Assembly: GCA_030681555.1 (NCBI GenBank)
Contig: JAUXRW010000064.1
Span: forward strand, 1 to 48,792
DNA length: 48,792 nucleotides
Source of the DNA: Acidimicrobiales bacterium
GTDB lineage: Bacteria; Actinomycetota; Acidimicrobiia; Acidimicrobiales; VFJN01
Direction: 5' to 3'
In this document: in pieces, positions 17,984-26,415 of the stretch
Numbering within the stretch: the stretch's first letter is position 1
Layout of the letters: each line of letters begins with the position of its first letter
Program-made: the position numbers and the translations under genes
Notes under the pieces: model-generated
Database searches by the model: none
Told to the model about the DNA's origin: nothing
What the model saw: only the letters and a program-made list of their open reading frames with translations

Positions 17984-18031
17984 AACTGGTGGACATTTCT
18001 GTGCACGTCTGCAGTGCTTTGTCCACCGGTT
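17984..18031. promoter_or_regulatory. Long inverted repeat upstream of antitoxin gene
   Basis: Arms AACTGGTGGACA and TGTCCACCGGTT match in 11 of 12 positions and flank 24 bases. The element lies 48 bases upstream of the antitoxin start and 44 bases downstream of the uvrC stop. It could be an operator for autoregulation or a transcript hairpin. Confidence 0.45.
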
Positions 18032-18052
18032 CGTAGGTATCGATGCGGGAAC

Positions 18053-18067
18053 GCCTGTGAGACAGGC
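18053..18067 (-). terminator. Short hairpin just after uvrC
   Basis: GCCTGT and ACAGGC pair around a 3-base loop, starting 8 bases past the uvrC stop codon. There is no U-tract, so it is a weak terminator candidate. Confidence 0.4.
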
Positions 18068-18074
18068 TCTTGCG

Positions 18075-19937
18075 CTAGCGGGTGACCTTGTGGATCTTGT
18101 CGTGGACGGCCCGCGCGACGGCGTCGGGGAGCCAGGGCAGGGCCTGGAGGTCCTCGAGCGGCGCCTGCTTTACGGCATTCACCCCGCCGAGCTCGGTGAC
18201 GAGCCGCTTGCGGCGCACGTCGCCCAGGCCGGGGATGCCGTCGAGGACGCTGGTCGTCATGCGCTTCCCGCGGAGCTGTCGGTGGTACGTGATCGCGAAG
18301 CGGTGGGCCTCGTCGCGTACCCGCTGGAGGAGGTACAGCGCCTCGGACTGCCGGGGCAGCCGCACGGGCTCGGACTGGCCGGGCACGTAGACCTCCTCGA
18401 AGCGCTTGGCCAGCGAGGCGACCGGGATCTCGTCGGTGAGGCCCAGCTCGTCGAGCACCCGCACGGCCACGCTGAGCTGCCCGAGCCCACCGTCCACGAG
18501 GAGCAGCTGGGGCGGGTACGCGAATTTCCCGGGTCTCTCCCCCGCCGGGCGTCGTCGGTCGGCCAGGTACGCGGTGAGGCGGCGGGTGAGCACCTCCTCC
18601 ATCGCGGCGAAGTCGTCGTTGCCCGGCACGCCCTTGATCTTGAAGCGGCGGTACTCCGACTTCTTCGCGAGCCCATCCTCCATCACCACCATGGAGCCGA
18701 CGTAGTCGCTGCCCTGGATGTGGCTCATGTCGTAGCACTCGATACGCAGGGGGGCCTCGGGCAGCCCGAGCTGCTCCTGCAGCTCGTTGAGCGCCCGGGC
18801 CCGGCTGTTGTGGTCGGCCGCGCGCCGGAGCCGATGACGGACGAACTCCTCGTTGGCGTTGCGGGTGACCGTCTCCTGCAGCTCCCGCTTGCCCCCCCGG
18901 GCCGGCACGCGGATCGTCACCCTCGACTCCCGGAGTGAGCCCAGCCACTCCTCGTAGAGCGGGGTGTCCTCCACCTCGACCGGCACGAGAACGGTCTTCG
19001 GGATCCCGAGGGGCGGGTCGTCGTAGAGGCCCTCGAGCACGGTGCCGATGAGCTCGCCGGGGGTGACCTCCTCCACCTTGTCGACGATGAAGCCCTTGCG
19101 GCCCACCACCCGGCCCTTGCGGACGAAGAACACCTGGATGGCGGCCTCGAGCTCGTCCTCGGCGATGCCGATCACGTCGAGGTCCTCGGAGCGCTCGGCC
19201 ACCATCTGCTGCTTCTCGATGGCCTTCTGCACACTCGTCAGCCGGTCGCGCAGCCGCGCCGCCTGCTCGAACTCCAGGCGCTCGGCGCAGTCGTGCATGT
19301 CGGCCCGCAGCCGCTTCACGACGTCGTCGGTGTTGCCGTCGAGGAAGTCGAGGAGCTCGTCGGTGAGTCGGGCGTACTCCTCCTTCGTCACCTCGCCCAC
19401 GCACGGGCCGCTGCACTTCTCGATGTGGAACAGCAGGCACGGCCGGCCGAGGCGCTGGTGGTGGCCGAACTTGTTCTCGGAGCACGTGCGCAGCGGGAAC
19501 GTGCGCAGCAGGAGGTCGAGCGTCTCCCGGATGGCGTAGGCGTGGGCGTAGGGGCCGAAGTAGCGGACGCCCTTGCGCTTGCGCCCCCGCATCACCATGG
19601 GCCGGGGCCACTCGTCGTCGAGCGTCACGGCGAGGAACGGGTAGCTCTTGTCGTCCCGCAGCCGGATGTTGAACCGGGGCTGGTGCTGCTTGATGAGGCT
19701 GTACTCGAGCATGAGCGCCTCGACGTCGTTCCGCACCTGGATCCACTCGACCGTCTCCGCCGCCGCGACCATCCGGGCTGTGCGGGGGGCGAGGTTGGCG
19801 GGGTTCTGGAAGTAGTTCGACAGGCGGGAGCGCAGCGACCGGGCCTTGCCGACGTAGATGACGCGGCCGTCCCGGTCCTTGAACTGGTAGGACCCGGGTG
19901 CGTCGGGGATCGTGCCGGCCGGCGGTCGCTGCACCAT
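18075..19937 (-). CDS. uvrC: Excinuclease ABC subunit C
   Basis: UvrC makes both incisions in nucleotide excision repair. The 620-residue protein has the N-terminal GIY-YIG nuclease (GSYQFKDRDGRVIYVGKARS), the Cys-rich stretch CLLFHIEKCSGPCVG, and the UVR motif (LEFEQAARLRDRLTSVQKAI) that contacts UvrB. The C-terminal RNase H-like nuclease follows (ECYDMSHIQGSDYVGSMVVM, LLVDGGLGQL), then helix-hairpin-helix repeats (LDGIPGLGDVRRKRLVTELG). ATG 19937 was chosen because family similarity begins there and TATCCT lies 7 bases upstream, indicating a leaderless mRNA. Confidence 0.97.
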   Translation of the reverse strand: MVQRPPAGTIPDAPGSYQFKDRDGRVIYVGKARSLRSRLSNYFQNPANLAPRTARMVAAAETVEWIQVRNDVEALMLEYSLIKQHQPRFNIRLRDDKSYPFLAVTLDDEWPRPMVMRGRKRKGVRYFGPYAHAYAIRETLDLLLRTFPLRTCSENKFGHHQRLGRPCLLFHIEKCSGPCVGEVTKEEYARLTDELLDFLDGNTDDVVKRLRADMHDCAERLEFEQAARLRDRLTSVQKAIEKQQMVAERSEDLDVIGIAEDELEAAIQVFFVRKGRVVGRKGFIVDKVEEVTPGELIGTVLEGLYDDPPLGIPKTVLVPVEVEDTPLYEEWLGSLRESRVTIRVPARGGKRELQETVTRNANEEFVRHRLRRAADHNSRARALNELQEQLGLPEAPLRIECYDMSHIQGSDYVGSMVVMEDGLAKKSEYRRFKIKGVPGNDDFAAMEEVLTRRLTAYLADRRRPAGERPGKFAYPPQLLLVDGGLGQLSVAVRVLDELGLTDEIPVASLAKRFEEVYVPGQSEPVRLPRQSEALYLLQRVRDEAHRFAITYHRQLRGKRMTTSVLDGIPGLGDVRRKRLVTELGGVNAVKQAPLEDLQALPWLPDAVARAVHDKIHKVTR

Positions 19938-20164
19938 CCTGCCGAGGATACGGGGGCCCTGCGACGGTCCACGGCTCGGCCTTCGGCCGGGAACATGTCG
20001 CAACGGTCGACGGTTGGACCGGGGGCAGCGGCTACGCTGCAACCACGCCGGCCCGGTCTCCGGCGACATATCGGTTCCGAGGACGACATCCCCGCGGGAG
20101 AGGCGACCGGGCTGTCCCCGCCGTCCGCACATCGGAACCTCGCACTGCGGAGGAACCCCACAAC
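19938..20164. promoter_or_regulatory. Divergent uvrC / nadA promoter region
   Basis: The minus-strand -10 of uvrC is TATCCT at 19945-19950. A plus-strand TACGCT at 20032-20037 could start nadA mRNA near 20044, giving a leader of about 120 bases. An inverted repeat (GCAGCG-GCTA-CGCTGC, 20025-20040) overlaps that -10. A ribosome site GGAGGA lies 11 bases before the nadA ATG. Confidence 0.45.
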
Positions 20165-21301
20165 ATGCTGCGACTGCAGGAGCCGCTCCCCCAGGAGCTC
20201 ACGTCTGCCTCACCGGAGGACCTCGATCGGCGGATCGGGGTGGCCAAGGCCGCGCTCGGCGACCGCGTCTTCATCCTCGGGCACCACTACCAGCGCGACG
20301 AGGTCATCCGCTGGGCCGACGCCCGCGGCGACAGCTACCGCCTGTCGGTGCTCGCCCAGCAGCAGGACCAGGCCGAGTACATCGTCTTCTGCGGCGTGCA
20401 CTTCATGGCCGAGTCGGCCGACATCCTCACCGCCGACCACCAGCAGGTGATCCTCCCGGACCTCAACGCCGGCTGCTCGATGGCCGACATGGCCGACCTC
20501 GACGAGGTCGAGGAGGCCTGGGAGGCGCTGGCGGCGGTCACCGACATCGAGCGCGTGGTTCCGATCACCTACATGAACTCGTCGGCCGCGCTGAAGGCGT
20601 TCGTCGGGCGCAAGGGTGGTGCCGTCTGCACCTCCACCAACGCGAGGGCGATCCTCGACTGGGCCCTGGGCCAGGGCGAGCGGGCCGGGCGTGAGGTCGT
20701 CGGGGCCAGGGGCGCCGGCGACAAGGTGCTCTTCTTCCCCGACCAGCACCTCGGGCGTAACACCGGCATCGCCATGGGCTACCAGCTGAGCGATATGTCG
20801 GTGTGGAACCCACGCTTCGAGCGAGGCGGGCTCACCGAGGCGGAGTGCAAGGAGTCCACCCTCCTGCTGTGGAAGGGGCATTGCTCGGTGCACCAGCGCT
20901 TCCGCCCCGAGCACGTCGCCGCTTTCCGGGCCGAGCACCCCGACGGGATCGTCGTCGTCCATCCCGAGTGCAGCCACGACCTCTGCGCCGTCGCTGATCA
21001 AGTCGGCTCCACCGACTTCATCATCCGGGCCGTGGCGAAGGCCCCCGCCGGCTCGGTGATCGGCGTGGGCACCGAGATCCACCTCGTGAACCGCCTCGAC
21101 GCCGAGAACCCCGACAAGACCGTCGTGTCGCTCGACCCGCTGATCTGCCCCTGCTCCACGATGTTCCGCATCGACGGCCCGCACCTCTGCTGGGTGCTCG
21201 AGGAGTTGGTGGCGGGCCGAGTGCCCAACCGGATCACCGTCGACCCCGACACCACCGAGTGGGCCAGGGTCGCCCTACAGCGCATGCTCGAGATCATCTA
21301 G
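20165..21301 (+). CDS. nadA: Quinolinate synthase
   Basis: NadA condenses iminoaspartate with dihydroxyacetone phosphate to quinolinate, using a 4Fe-4S cluster, in de novo NAD synthesis. The 378-residue product shows ILGHHYQRDEV, FCGVHFMAESADIL, LPDLNAGCSMAD, TYMNSSAALKA, FFPDQHLGRN, VHPECSHDLC and DPLICPCSTM, covering substrate and cluster sites. Usual partners nadB and nadC do not follow. Instead a flippase gene begins 15 bases downstream on the same strand, so the operon has been rearranged or the other steps are elsewhere. Confidence 0.96.
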   Translation: MLRLQEPLPQELTSASPEDLDRRIGVAKAALGDRVFILGHHYQRDEVIRWADARGDSYRLSVLAQQQDQAEYIVFCGVHFMAESADILTADHQQVILPDLNAGCSMADMADLDEVEEAWEALAAVTDIERVVPITYMNSSAALKAFVGRKGGAVCTSTNARAILDWALGQGERAGREVVGARGAGDKVLFFPDQHLGRNTGIAMGYQLSDMSVWNPRFERGGLTEAECKESTLLLWKGHCSVHQRFRPEHVAAFRAEHPDGIVVVHPECSHDLCAVADQVGSTDFIIRAVAKAPAGSVIGVGTEIHLVNRLDAENPDKTVVSLDPLICPCSTMFRIDGPHLCWVLEELVAGRVPNRITVDPDTTEWARVALQRMLEII

Positions 21302-21316
21302 GCACGCACGGAGCGC

Positions 21317-22750
21317 ATGGCCGGCTCACCTGATGCGCGCGCGGCGACGCAGGGGGCGGTCGCATCCACGGTACTGATGGCGGCGTCGCGCTCGCTCGCC
21401 TTCCTGCTCATCGTTGTCGCCACCCGCAACATCGAGACCGAGGGCGTGGCCCGGTACTCGGTCGTACTGGCGGCCGCCACGATGTGCGGGATCCTGGCCG
21501 ACGCCGGCACGTCCACCGCGATCACCCGGCTCGTGAGCCGAGCTCCCGATCGGGCGCCCGCCGTCCTCGGGGGCACCCTCCTCGCCAGCGGCTTGGCCGG
21601 GCTCGTCATGTACGGCCTGGGGTTCGCCTACTTCGCCGGCACGAACACGATCACGACGCCCGGGGATTGGGCAGTAGGTGGCTTGCAGGTAGTCGGGGCC
21701 GCGGTGCTGTCCTCTTTGACAGCGGCACTGGCCGGGCATGGCGAGCTCGTCCGCCGCGCGTGGGTGCAGTTCACCGCGCAGGCAGTCTCGTTCGGGGGTG
21801 GCGCCGTGGTGCTCGCGGCGGGGGGGACGGTGCGCTGGGCGCTCGCCGCCCTCGCCGCCGGGCCTGTCTTCGGCATCGTTGCGTCCATTCCTGGGATCTT
21901 CGCCGTGGGCGCCTGGCCGGCTCGCCTGACGATCGATCGTGGCGAGGTCCGGGACCTAGTGCACCACTCCCTCCCCTTCGCCGCATTGGCCGGCATGGCG
22001 GTGATCGTCTCTCGGGCCGACCTGCTGCTCCTCGCCGTGCTGAGCGACGCGGCCGAGACGACGCGCTACGAGCTGGCCGTCCGGGCCATCGACAGCACCT
22101 CGTTCGTGACGCTGGCCCTGGCGACGCCGGCGGTGTTCCTGCTCAGCCGGCGTCTGGCGGTCGGCGACGTCGAGGCGGCGCAACGGGCGTTCGACGTGCT
22201 GACGCACACGATGTTCGTGCTCGGCGTCGGCCTCTCCGCGCTGGTGGCGCCCCTGGCCACCCAGCTCTCCCGCGTCGCCTACGGGTCGGCCTACGGATCC
22301 TCGGGTCGACCACTGGCCGTGCTCGGGTCCGTCGCCTGGGCGACCCTCCTCGTGGCGGCGCTGGGCGGCCTGCTGACCAGCTCGGAGTCGCCCCGCAAGG
22401 TCGTGCCCCTCGGCGTGCTGATGCTGGTAATCAACGGCGTCCTGGTGGCGGCGCTGCTCCCACCCTTCGAGGCCGTCGGGGCGGCCGTCGCGACCGCGAT
22501 CACGCAGGTCCTGGCGGTCGGGATCTACGCCCGGGTGGCGCTGCAGCTCACCGGGGTGCGCATGCGACCGCCGGCTCTGCGCGTCGTCGCCAGCGGGCTG
22601 GTCGCCGCCGCGGCGGCCTGGGTCACCCGGGATCTCCCGCTCTTCCTACCGATGGCACTGGCTCTGGGGCTGTACGCATCGGGGCTGCTGGCCACCGGTG
22701 CCGTCGACCGGCACGACGTTGGCCGGGTCCGGCAGCTGCTGGCCCGCTGA
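21317..22750 (+). CDS. Polysaccharide/lipid-linked oligosaccharide flippase (MOP superfamily)
   Basis: The 477-residue integral membrane protein has about 12-14 hydrophobic segments spread along its length, for example STVLMAASRSLAFLLIVVAT, LLVAALGGLLTSSESPRK and AALLPPFEAVGAAVATAITQ. The N-terminal pattern with RNIETEGVARYSVVLAAATM is that of Wzx/RfbX polysaccharide exporters. The role inferred is moving undecaprenyl-linked glycans across the membrane. Neighbouring methyltransferase, glycosyltransferases and priming enzyme support this. It follows nadA by 15 bases and may be co-transcribed. Confidence 0.82.
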   Translation: MAGSPDARAATQGAVASTVLMAASRSLAFLLIVVATRNIETEGVARYSVVLAAATMCGILADAGTSTAITRLVSRAPDRAPAVLGGTLLASGLAGLVMYGLGFAYFAGTNTITTPGDWAVGGLQVVGAAVLSSLTAALAGHGELVRRAWVQFTAQAVSFGGGAVVLAAGGTVRWALAALAAGPVFGIVASIPGIFAVGAWPARLTIDRGEVRDLVHHSLPFAALAGMAVIVSRADLLLLAVLSDAAETTRYELAVRAIDSTSFVTLALATPAVFLLSRRLAVGDVEAAQRAFDVLTHTMFVLGVGLSALVAPLATQLSRVAYGSAYGSSGRPLAVLGSVAWATLLVAALGGLLTSSESPRKVVPLGVLMLVINGVLVAALLPPFEAVGAAVATAITQVLAVGIYARVALQLTGVRMRPPALRVVASGLVAAAAAWVTRDLPLFLPMALALGLYASGLLATGAVDRHDVGRVRQLLAR

Positions 22751-22796
22751 CGTAGCGGCCGTCTGGGCCCTCGCGGGCGCGTGCCAGACTTCGGAA

Positions 22797-23486
22797 ATGG
22801 CCGTCCCTGCCGACCTGCACTATCTGCGATCGGTCATGGACCACGTTGGACCCACGGTCCTCGAGGTCGGTAGCCACAACTGGCAAGGGATCGGCGGCAA
22901 CATGCACGGCACCGTCACCGGCTCAGGGCGAGCCTGGGAGGGTTGCGACGTCGAGGCCGGCCCGGGGGTCGACTTCACGGTCGACATCCTCGACGATGAG
23001 CAGATCCGGGCCATCGGGCGGACGTGGTCCACGGTCCTGCTCTTTAACCTCCTCGAGCACGTGTACGACCCGACGGCTGCGCTGCGAAACGCGCTCCGGC
23101 TGGTGGAGCCGGGGGGCACCTGCGTCGTGTGCGGCCCTGCGATCTGGGAGCTGCACGACTTCCCCGCGGACTACTGGCGACCGCTCCCCGACTTCTACCT
23201 GGAGTTCGCACGTCGCGAGGGCTGCACCATCGAGCCGGGGACCCTGGTGTGGGTGCTCAACGAGTTCCGGTACCGGCCGCGGCAGCCACCGCGCAGCAGG
23301 CTCGTCCCGGTGGAGGCGCTTACCACCGACGGACAGAAGCAGGTGCCCTCGCGGCTGACGGCGATGCAGGTCTACGGTCGACCGCGGACGATCGCTTCAG
23401 TCGCCATCCAGCGCGTGCTCAACCTCAACGGGCGGGTGACCCGGTTCCCCAACGTTGGCCTCGGCGCGGTGCTCAGACGGGCCTGA
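22797..23486 (+). CDS. SAM-dependent methyltransferase of the polysaccharide locus
   Basis: The 229-residue product carries VLEVGSHNWQGIGGN (SAM motif I) and LLFNLLEHVYDPTAALRNAL with LRLVEPGGTCVVCGP (motifs IV and V), typical of class I methyltransferases of glycan clusters. The C-terminal part has PADYWRPLPDFYLEF, seen in enzymes acting on sugars or lipid-linked intermediates. The ATG at 22797 lacks a clear ribosome site. It follows the flippase by 46 bases and is convergent with the glycosyltransferase operon. The acceptor is unknown. Confidence 0.82.
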   Translation: MAVPADLHYLRSVMDHVGPTVLEVGSHNWQGIGGNMHGTVTGSGRAWEGCDVEAGPGVDFTVDILDDEQIRAIGRTWSTVLLFNLLEHVYDPTAALRNALRLVEPGGTCVVCGPAIWELHDFPADYWRPLPDFYLEFARREGCTIEPGTLVWVLNEFRYRPRQPPRSRLVPVEALTTDGQKQVPSRLTAMQVYGRPRTIASVAIQRVLNLNGRVTRFPNVGLGAVLRRA

Positions 23487-23520
23487 GGCAGCGGCGCAGC
23501 GCATCGACCTGATCGTGATC

Positions 23521-24492
23521 CTAGCTGCGCACCAGAGCCGGCAGCGCGCCCCCGGCGAAGGCCATCGCCGGCACCGGCGTGAGCAGAGCGGCCGTCAGCC
23601 GCACGCCGAGCCCGGCCGTCCCTGGCCGGCGGGCGTCGGCTGCGAGCAGGACGGCGCAGGCGAGCAGCGCTCCCGCCCCGGCCAGACCGGGGTGCCAGAC
23701 CCCAAGGCCGACGGCGGCGAGCAAGCCGAGCCACGGGCCGGCCAGACCCACGAGCTGGCGGGGAGCCGGACGGAAGCCGTCGCGCTGCCAGTAGCGCACC
23801 TTGGCGCTGCCGAAGGCGGCGTACTGCGCCCAGAGGTCTCGCACCCTGACGCGGGACTCGTAGTCGACGTCGAGCCTGGCCTCGAGCCACACCCGCTGCC
23901 CAGCGGCCAGGTAGCGCTGGCAGAGCTCGAAGTCCTCGTTGGAGGCCAGGTCGTCGGCCCAACCGCCGACGGCCACCAGCTCCGCGGTGCGGAAAGCCCC
24001 GAGGTACACGGTGTCCACATCGCCCGATGACGAGCGCCTCCGGTAGGCGGCCCCGCCAGCCACGACCGGATCGGCCAGCACGCGGGCGATTGACCGGGCC
24101 ACCACACGCCCCTCACCGGGCACCGGCACCTGGTGCCCGCCGACCACGCCGATCGTCGGATCCGCGGTCAGCCGCGACACGCAGCGGGCGACGTGATCGG
24201 CACCAGGCCTAGACCGGGCGTCGACGCGGCACACCAGCTCGGTGGAGAGGCCCCGGAGGGCGAGGTTCAGACCCACGCTCCGGTGCCCGGTCGGGTTGGC
24301 CATCACGACGACCGATCGGATCGCGCCCTCGGGACGGATGGCGCTCCGGATGCGGGCATGGTCTTCGACGGGGGCGGCCACGCGCACCACGAGCTCGGCC
24401 CGGACCTGCAGGGCCAGCGCCTCGCCCAAGCGCTCGAGCCGCTCCTGCGGCTCACCGGCCACGACGGCCACGACGCCCACGGCCCCGGCCAT
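23521..24492 (-). CDS. Glycosyltransferase family 2 protein with C-terminal membrane segments
   Basis: The 323-residue protein has a GT-A-like domain: VVVMANPTGHRSVGLNLALR, ELVCRVDARSRPGAD (probable metal-binding DxD region), and GGWADDLASNEDFELCQRYL (acceptor-side ED motif). The C terminus has two or three hydrophobic helices (LVGLAGPWLGLLAAVGLGVW, ALLACAVLLAAD), as in ExoA-like enzymes. It is therefore membrane-attached and likely builds a lipid-linked saccharide. Its ATG overlaps the stop of the preceding GT4 gene by one base (TGATG). It is last in the four-gene operon. Confidence 0.85.
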   Translation of the reverse strand: MAGAVGVVAVVAGEPQERLERLGEALALQVRAELVVRVAAPVEDHARIRSAIRPEGAIRSVVVMANPTGHRSVGLNLALRGLSTELVCRVDARSRPGADHVARCVSRLTADPTIGVVGGHQVPVPGEGRVVARSIARVLADPVVAGGAAYRRRSSSGDVDTVYLGAFRTAELVAVGGWADDLASNEDFELCQRYLAAGQRVWLEARLDVDYESRVRVRDLWAQYAAFGSAKVRYWQRDGFRPAPRQLVGLAGPWLGLLAAVGLGVWHPGLAGAGALLACAVLLAADARRPGTAGLGVRLTAALLTPVPAMAFAGGALPALVRS

Positions 24493-25510
24493 CAGAGCAG
24501 GCCTCGGACCGCGCGGGCGAAGTCCGCGTGCCGGTCCCAGGCGGTCGCCTGGCCCTTGGCTGCCATTGCCGTGGCCTCTGGCCCGTCGAGCCGGCGCAGG
24601 GCTTCAGCCAGCTCGTCGGCCCCTGCGCCCTGCGGGAGGAGAAGACCGGTCACACCGTCCTCGATCTGCTCGGGCAGGCCCCCGACCCGAGTGGCGATGG
24701 GCACCGACCCAAGGGCCTGGGCCAGCACGATGACACCGCTCTGCGACGCGAACCGATACGGCAGCAGCGTCGAGGTCGAGGCCTCCACCACCGCGACCAG
24801 CTCGCCCGCCGCGAGGAACCGGTTGTGCGAGATGGCCCCTGCCGGTGACGGCGCGCCAACGCCCGCGAACGCCAGCTGCCATCCCGCCACACCCCGCTCG
24901 GCCAGCTCGACCACGACATCCGTGCCCTTGTTGTCCGCCCGGGTGAGCACCCCGAGGTGCACGGCGACCCGCGGACCATCCTTCGGCGGCGCGGCGGGCG
25001 GGGCTCGGGGACGAGTCCGAGCGGCACGGGGAGCGGGAAGACCTGCACCGGCCGGTCGAGGTCCTGCCCGATGGAGCGGCGCACGAAATCCGTGTGGGCC
25101 ACCACGACGTCAGCGCGCCGCAGCTGGTGCGCTAAGCCGGCGCGCATCCCGCTCGTCCGGGTGTGGTGCTGGTGGTCGTGGACGACCTGGATCAGTCGGG
25201 CCCCGACCGACCGGGCTGCCCGATGCACGGGCTCCTCCAACGGCGCTATCAGGAAGTTTTGCAGGACGATGCTCGAGGGCCGGAGCTCGTGGATGGCCTC
25301 CACCACGGTGCGGACGAGCCGGCGGTGCCCGCCCACCCGCGTACGGGCGGGGGGCGACACGCGCACGGGCACCGTGGCCTCCGCCAACTCTCGCTCTCCG
25401 CGCGTCACGACCACGACCTCGGCGCCGGCCCGCGCCACCTCGATGGCCCACGACTCCGTGTCTTGGGCGATGCCGCCCCGTCCGAGCCAGTCGACGAGGA
25501 GGACGGTCAT
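24492..25510 (-). pseudogene. Glycosyltransferase family 4, split by a single frameshift
   Basis: Two frames together encode one GT4 enzyme of about 340 residues. From ATG 25510 the first frame gives MTVLLVDWLGRGGIAQDTES, then IQVVHDHQHHTRTSGMRAGL. It stops making sense after LGLVPEPRPP. The second frame continues with PKDGPRVAVHLGVLTRADNK, then the donor-binding part SQSGVIVLAQALGSVPIATR and VGGLPEQIEDGVTGLLL, and ends at 24492. The shift lies in the GC-only stretch 24984-25005 and needs one base added or two removed. Overlaps with both neighbours (ATGA, TGATG) are intact, which argues for an otherwise normal gene and perhaps a sequencing error. Confidence 0.85.
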
Positions 25511-26415
25511 CGTGCCACCACGTCGCCCAGCCCCCGAAGGGCGGCTCGGAAGCCCGCCCGCCGAGCCCGGACCCGCCCGTGCGCCATCGCCGATGGCCGC
25601 CACCGCGCTCGCAGCCCGTCGACGACCATTAGCCGGGCGGACCAGAGCAGCACGACCGGCCAGGCCAGCAGGGCGGCGCGGCGACCCTGGGTGCGCCGGA
25701 TGTAGCGGATGGCGTTGCCGGCCAGCAGCGCCGACTTCTCGCCCCGGACGTCGTTGCGGCCGCCGTCGTGCACGACCGATGACGCCGGCTCGTACCAGAC
25801 GGACACCCCGGCGTCGCGCAGGAGCCAGAACCACTCCTGCTCCTCCCAGTAGAGGAAGTAGCACTCGGGGAGGGGGAACGAGTGCAAGAGATCGGCGCGT
25901 GCCGCCACCACCGCAGCCATGGCCGCAGGCACCTTCTCGAGCTCGGCGGGACGGCGCCACTTGGCCGCCAATGACCGTGGGAGCCAGCGGACGGGGGCGT
26001 CCGGGAGCAGGGCCCACTCGAGGAGGAGGCGACCGGGCGTCGCCAGCGCAGCGATCGTCGGTTCGACGGCACCGGCCCGATCGATCATCTGCGGGACGAC
26101 GACGTCGCCGGTGCGGTGGACCACGTCGACGAGGGCGTCCAGGGCTCCGGCCTCGAACCGCAGGTCGTCGTTCGAGAACACGAGCACGGACCCGGTTGCC
26201 GCCCGGACCCCGGCGTTGACCGCGGCGGCGTACCCGGGGTTGCCCGGGAGCGAAACCGCCCGCGCCCCGTGCCGGACCGCAACCGCCCGCACGACGGGGT
26301 CGCCGTCGACCACGACGACCACGACCTCGGCCGAGAACCCGGCGACCGACTCCAGGAGTCGGTCGAGGGCTTCCGGGCGGTGAAAGGCCACCACCACGAG
26401 CGAGACCGCCGTCAC
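25507..26415 (-). CDS. Glycosyltransferase family 2 (rhamnosyltransferase-like)
   Basis: The 302-residue GT-A enzyme opens with VSLVVVAFHRPEALDRLLES and has GNPGYAAAVNAGVRAATGSV then LVFSNDDLRFEAGAL (DxD-type nucleotide-sugar and metal site). The acceptor-side motif ECYFLYWEEQEWFWLLRDAG is typical of the WcaA/rhamnosyltransferase group. A GTG start overlaps the stop of the priming transferase (GTGA) and the stop overlaps the GT4 start (ATGA), so translation is coupled through the operon. The sugar donor is not predictable. Confidence 0.88.
   Translation of the reverse strand: MTAVSLVVVAFHRPEALDRLLESVAGFSAEVVVVVVDGDPVVRAVAVRHGARAVSLPGNPGYAAAVNAGVRAATGSVLVFSNDDLRFEAGALDALVDVVHRTGDVVVPQMIDRAGAVEPTIAALATPGRLLLEWALLPDAPVRWLPRSLAAKWRRPAELEKVPAAMAAVVAARADLLHSFPLPECYFLYWEEQEWFWLLRDAGVSVWYEPASSVVHDGGRNDVRGEKSALLAGNAIRYIRRTQGRRAALLAWPVVLLWSARLMVVDGLRARWRPSAMAHGRVRARRAGFRAALRGLGDVVAR

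Noticed and set aside
16966-19746. A very long minus-strand open frame running from uvrC through the antitoxin into the methyltransferase
   Set aside because: Only its 3' part is the methyltransferase. The rest is an out-of-frame reading of uvrC.
19980-20000. SOS box upstream of uvrC (GAACATGTC)
   Set aside because: Only a partial half-site resembles the LexA consensus and the second half does not match.
23494-23530. Inverted repeat GCGCAGC...GCTGCGC as a terminator between convergent genes
   Set aside because: The arms are only 7 bases with a 23-base loop, and one arm lies in the coding end of the glycosyltransferase, so chance in GC-rich DNA is likely.
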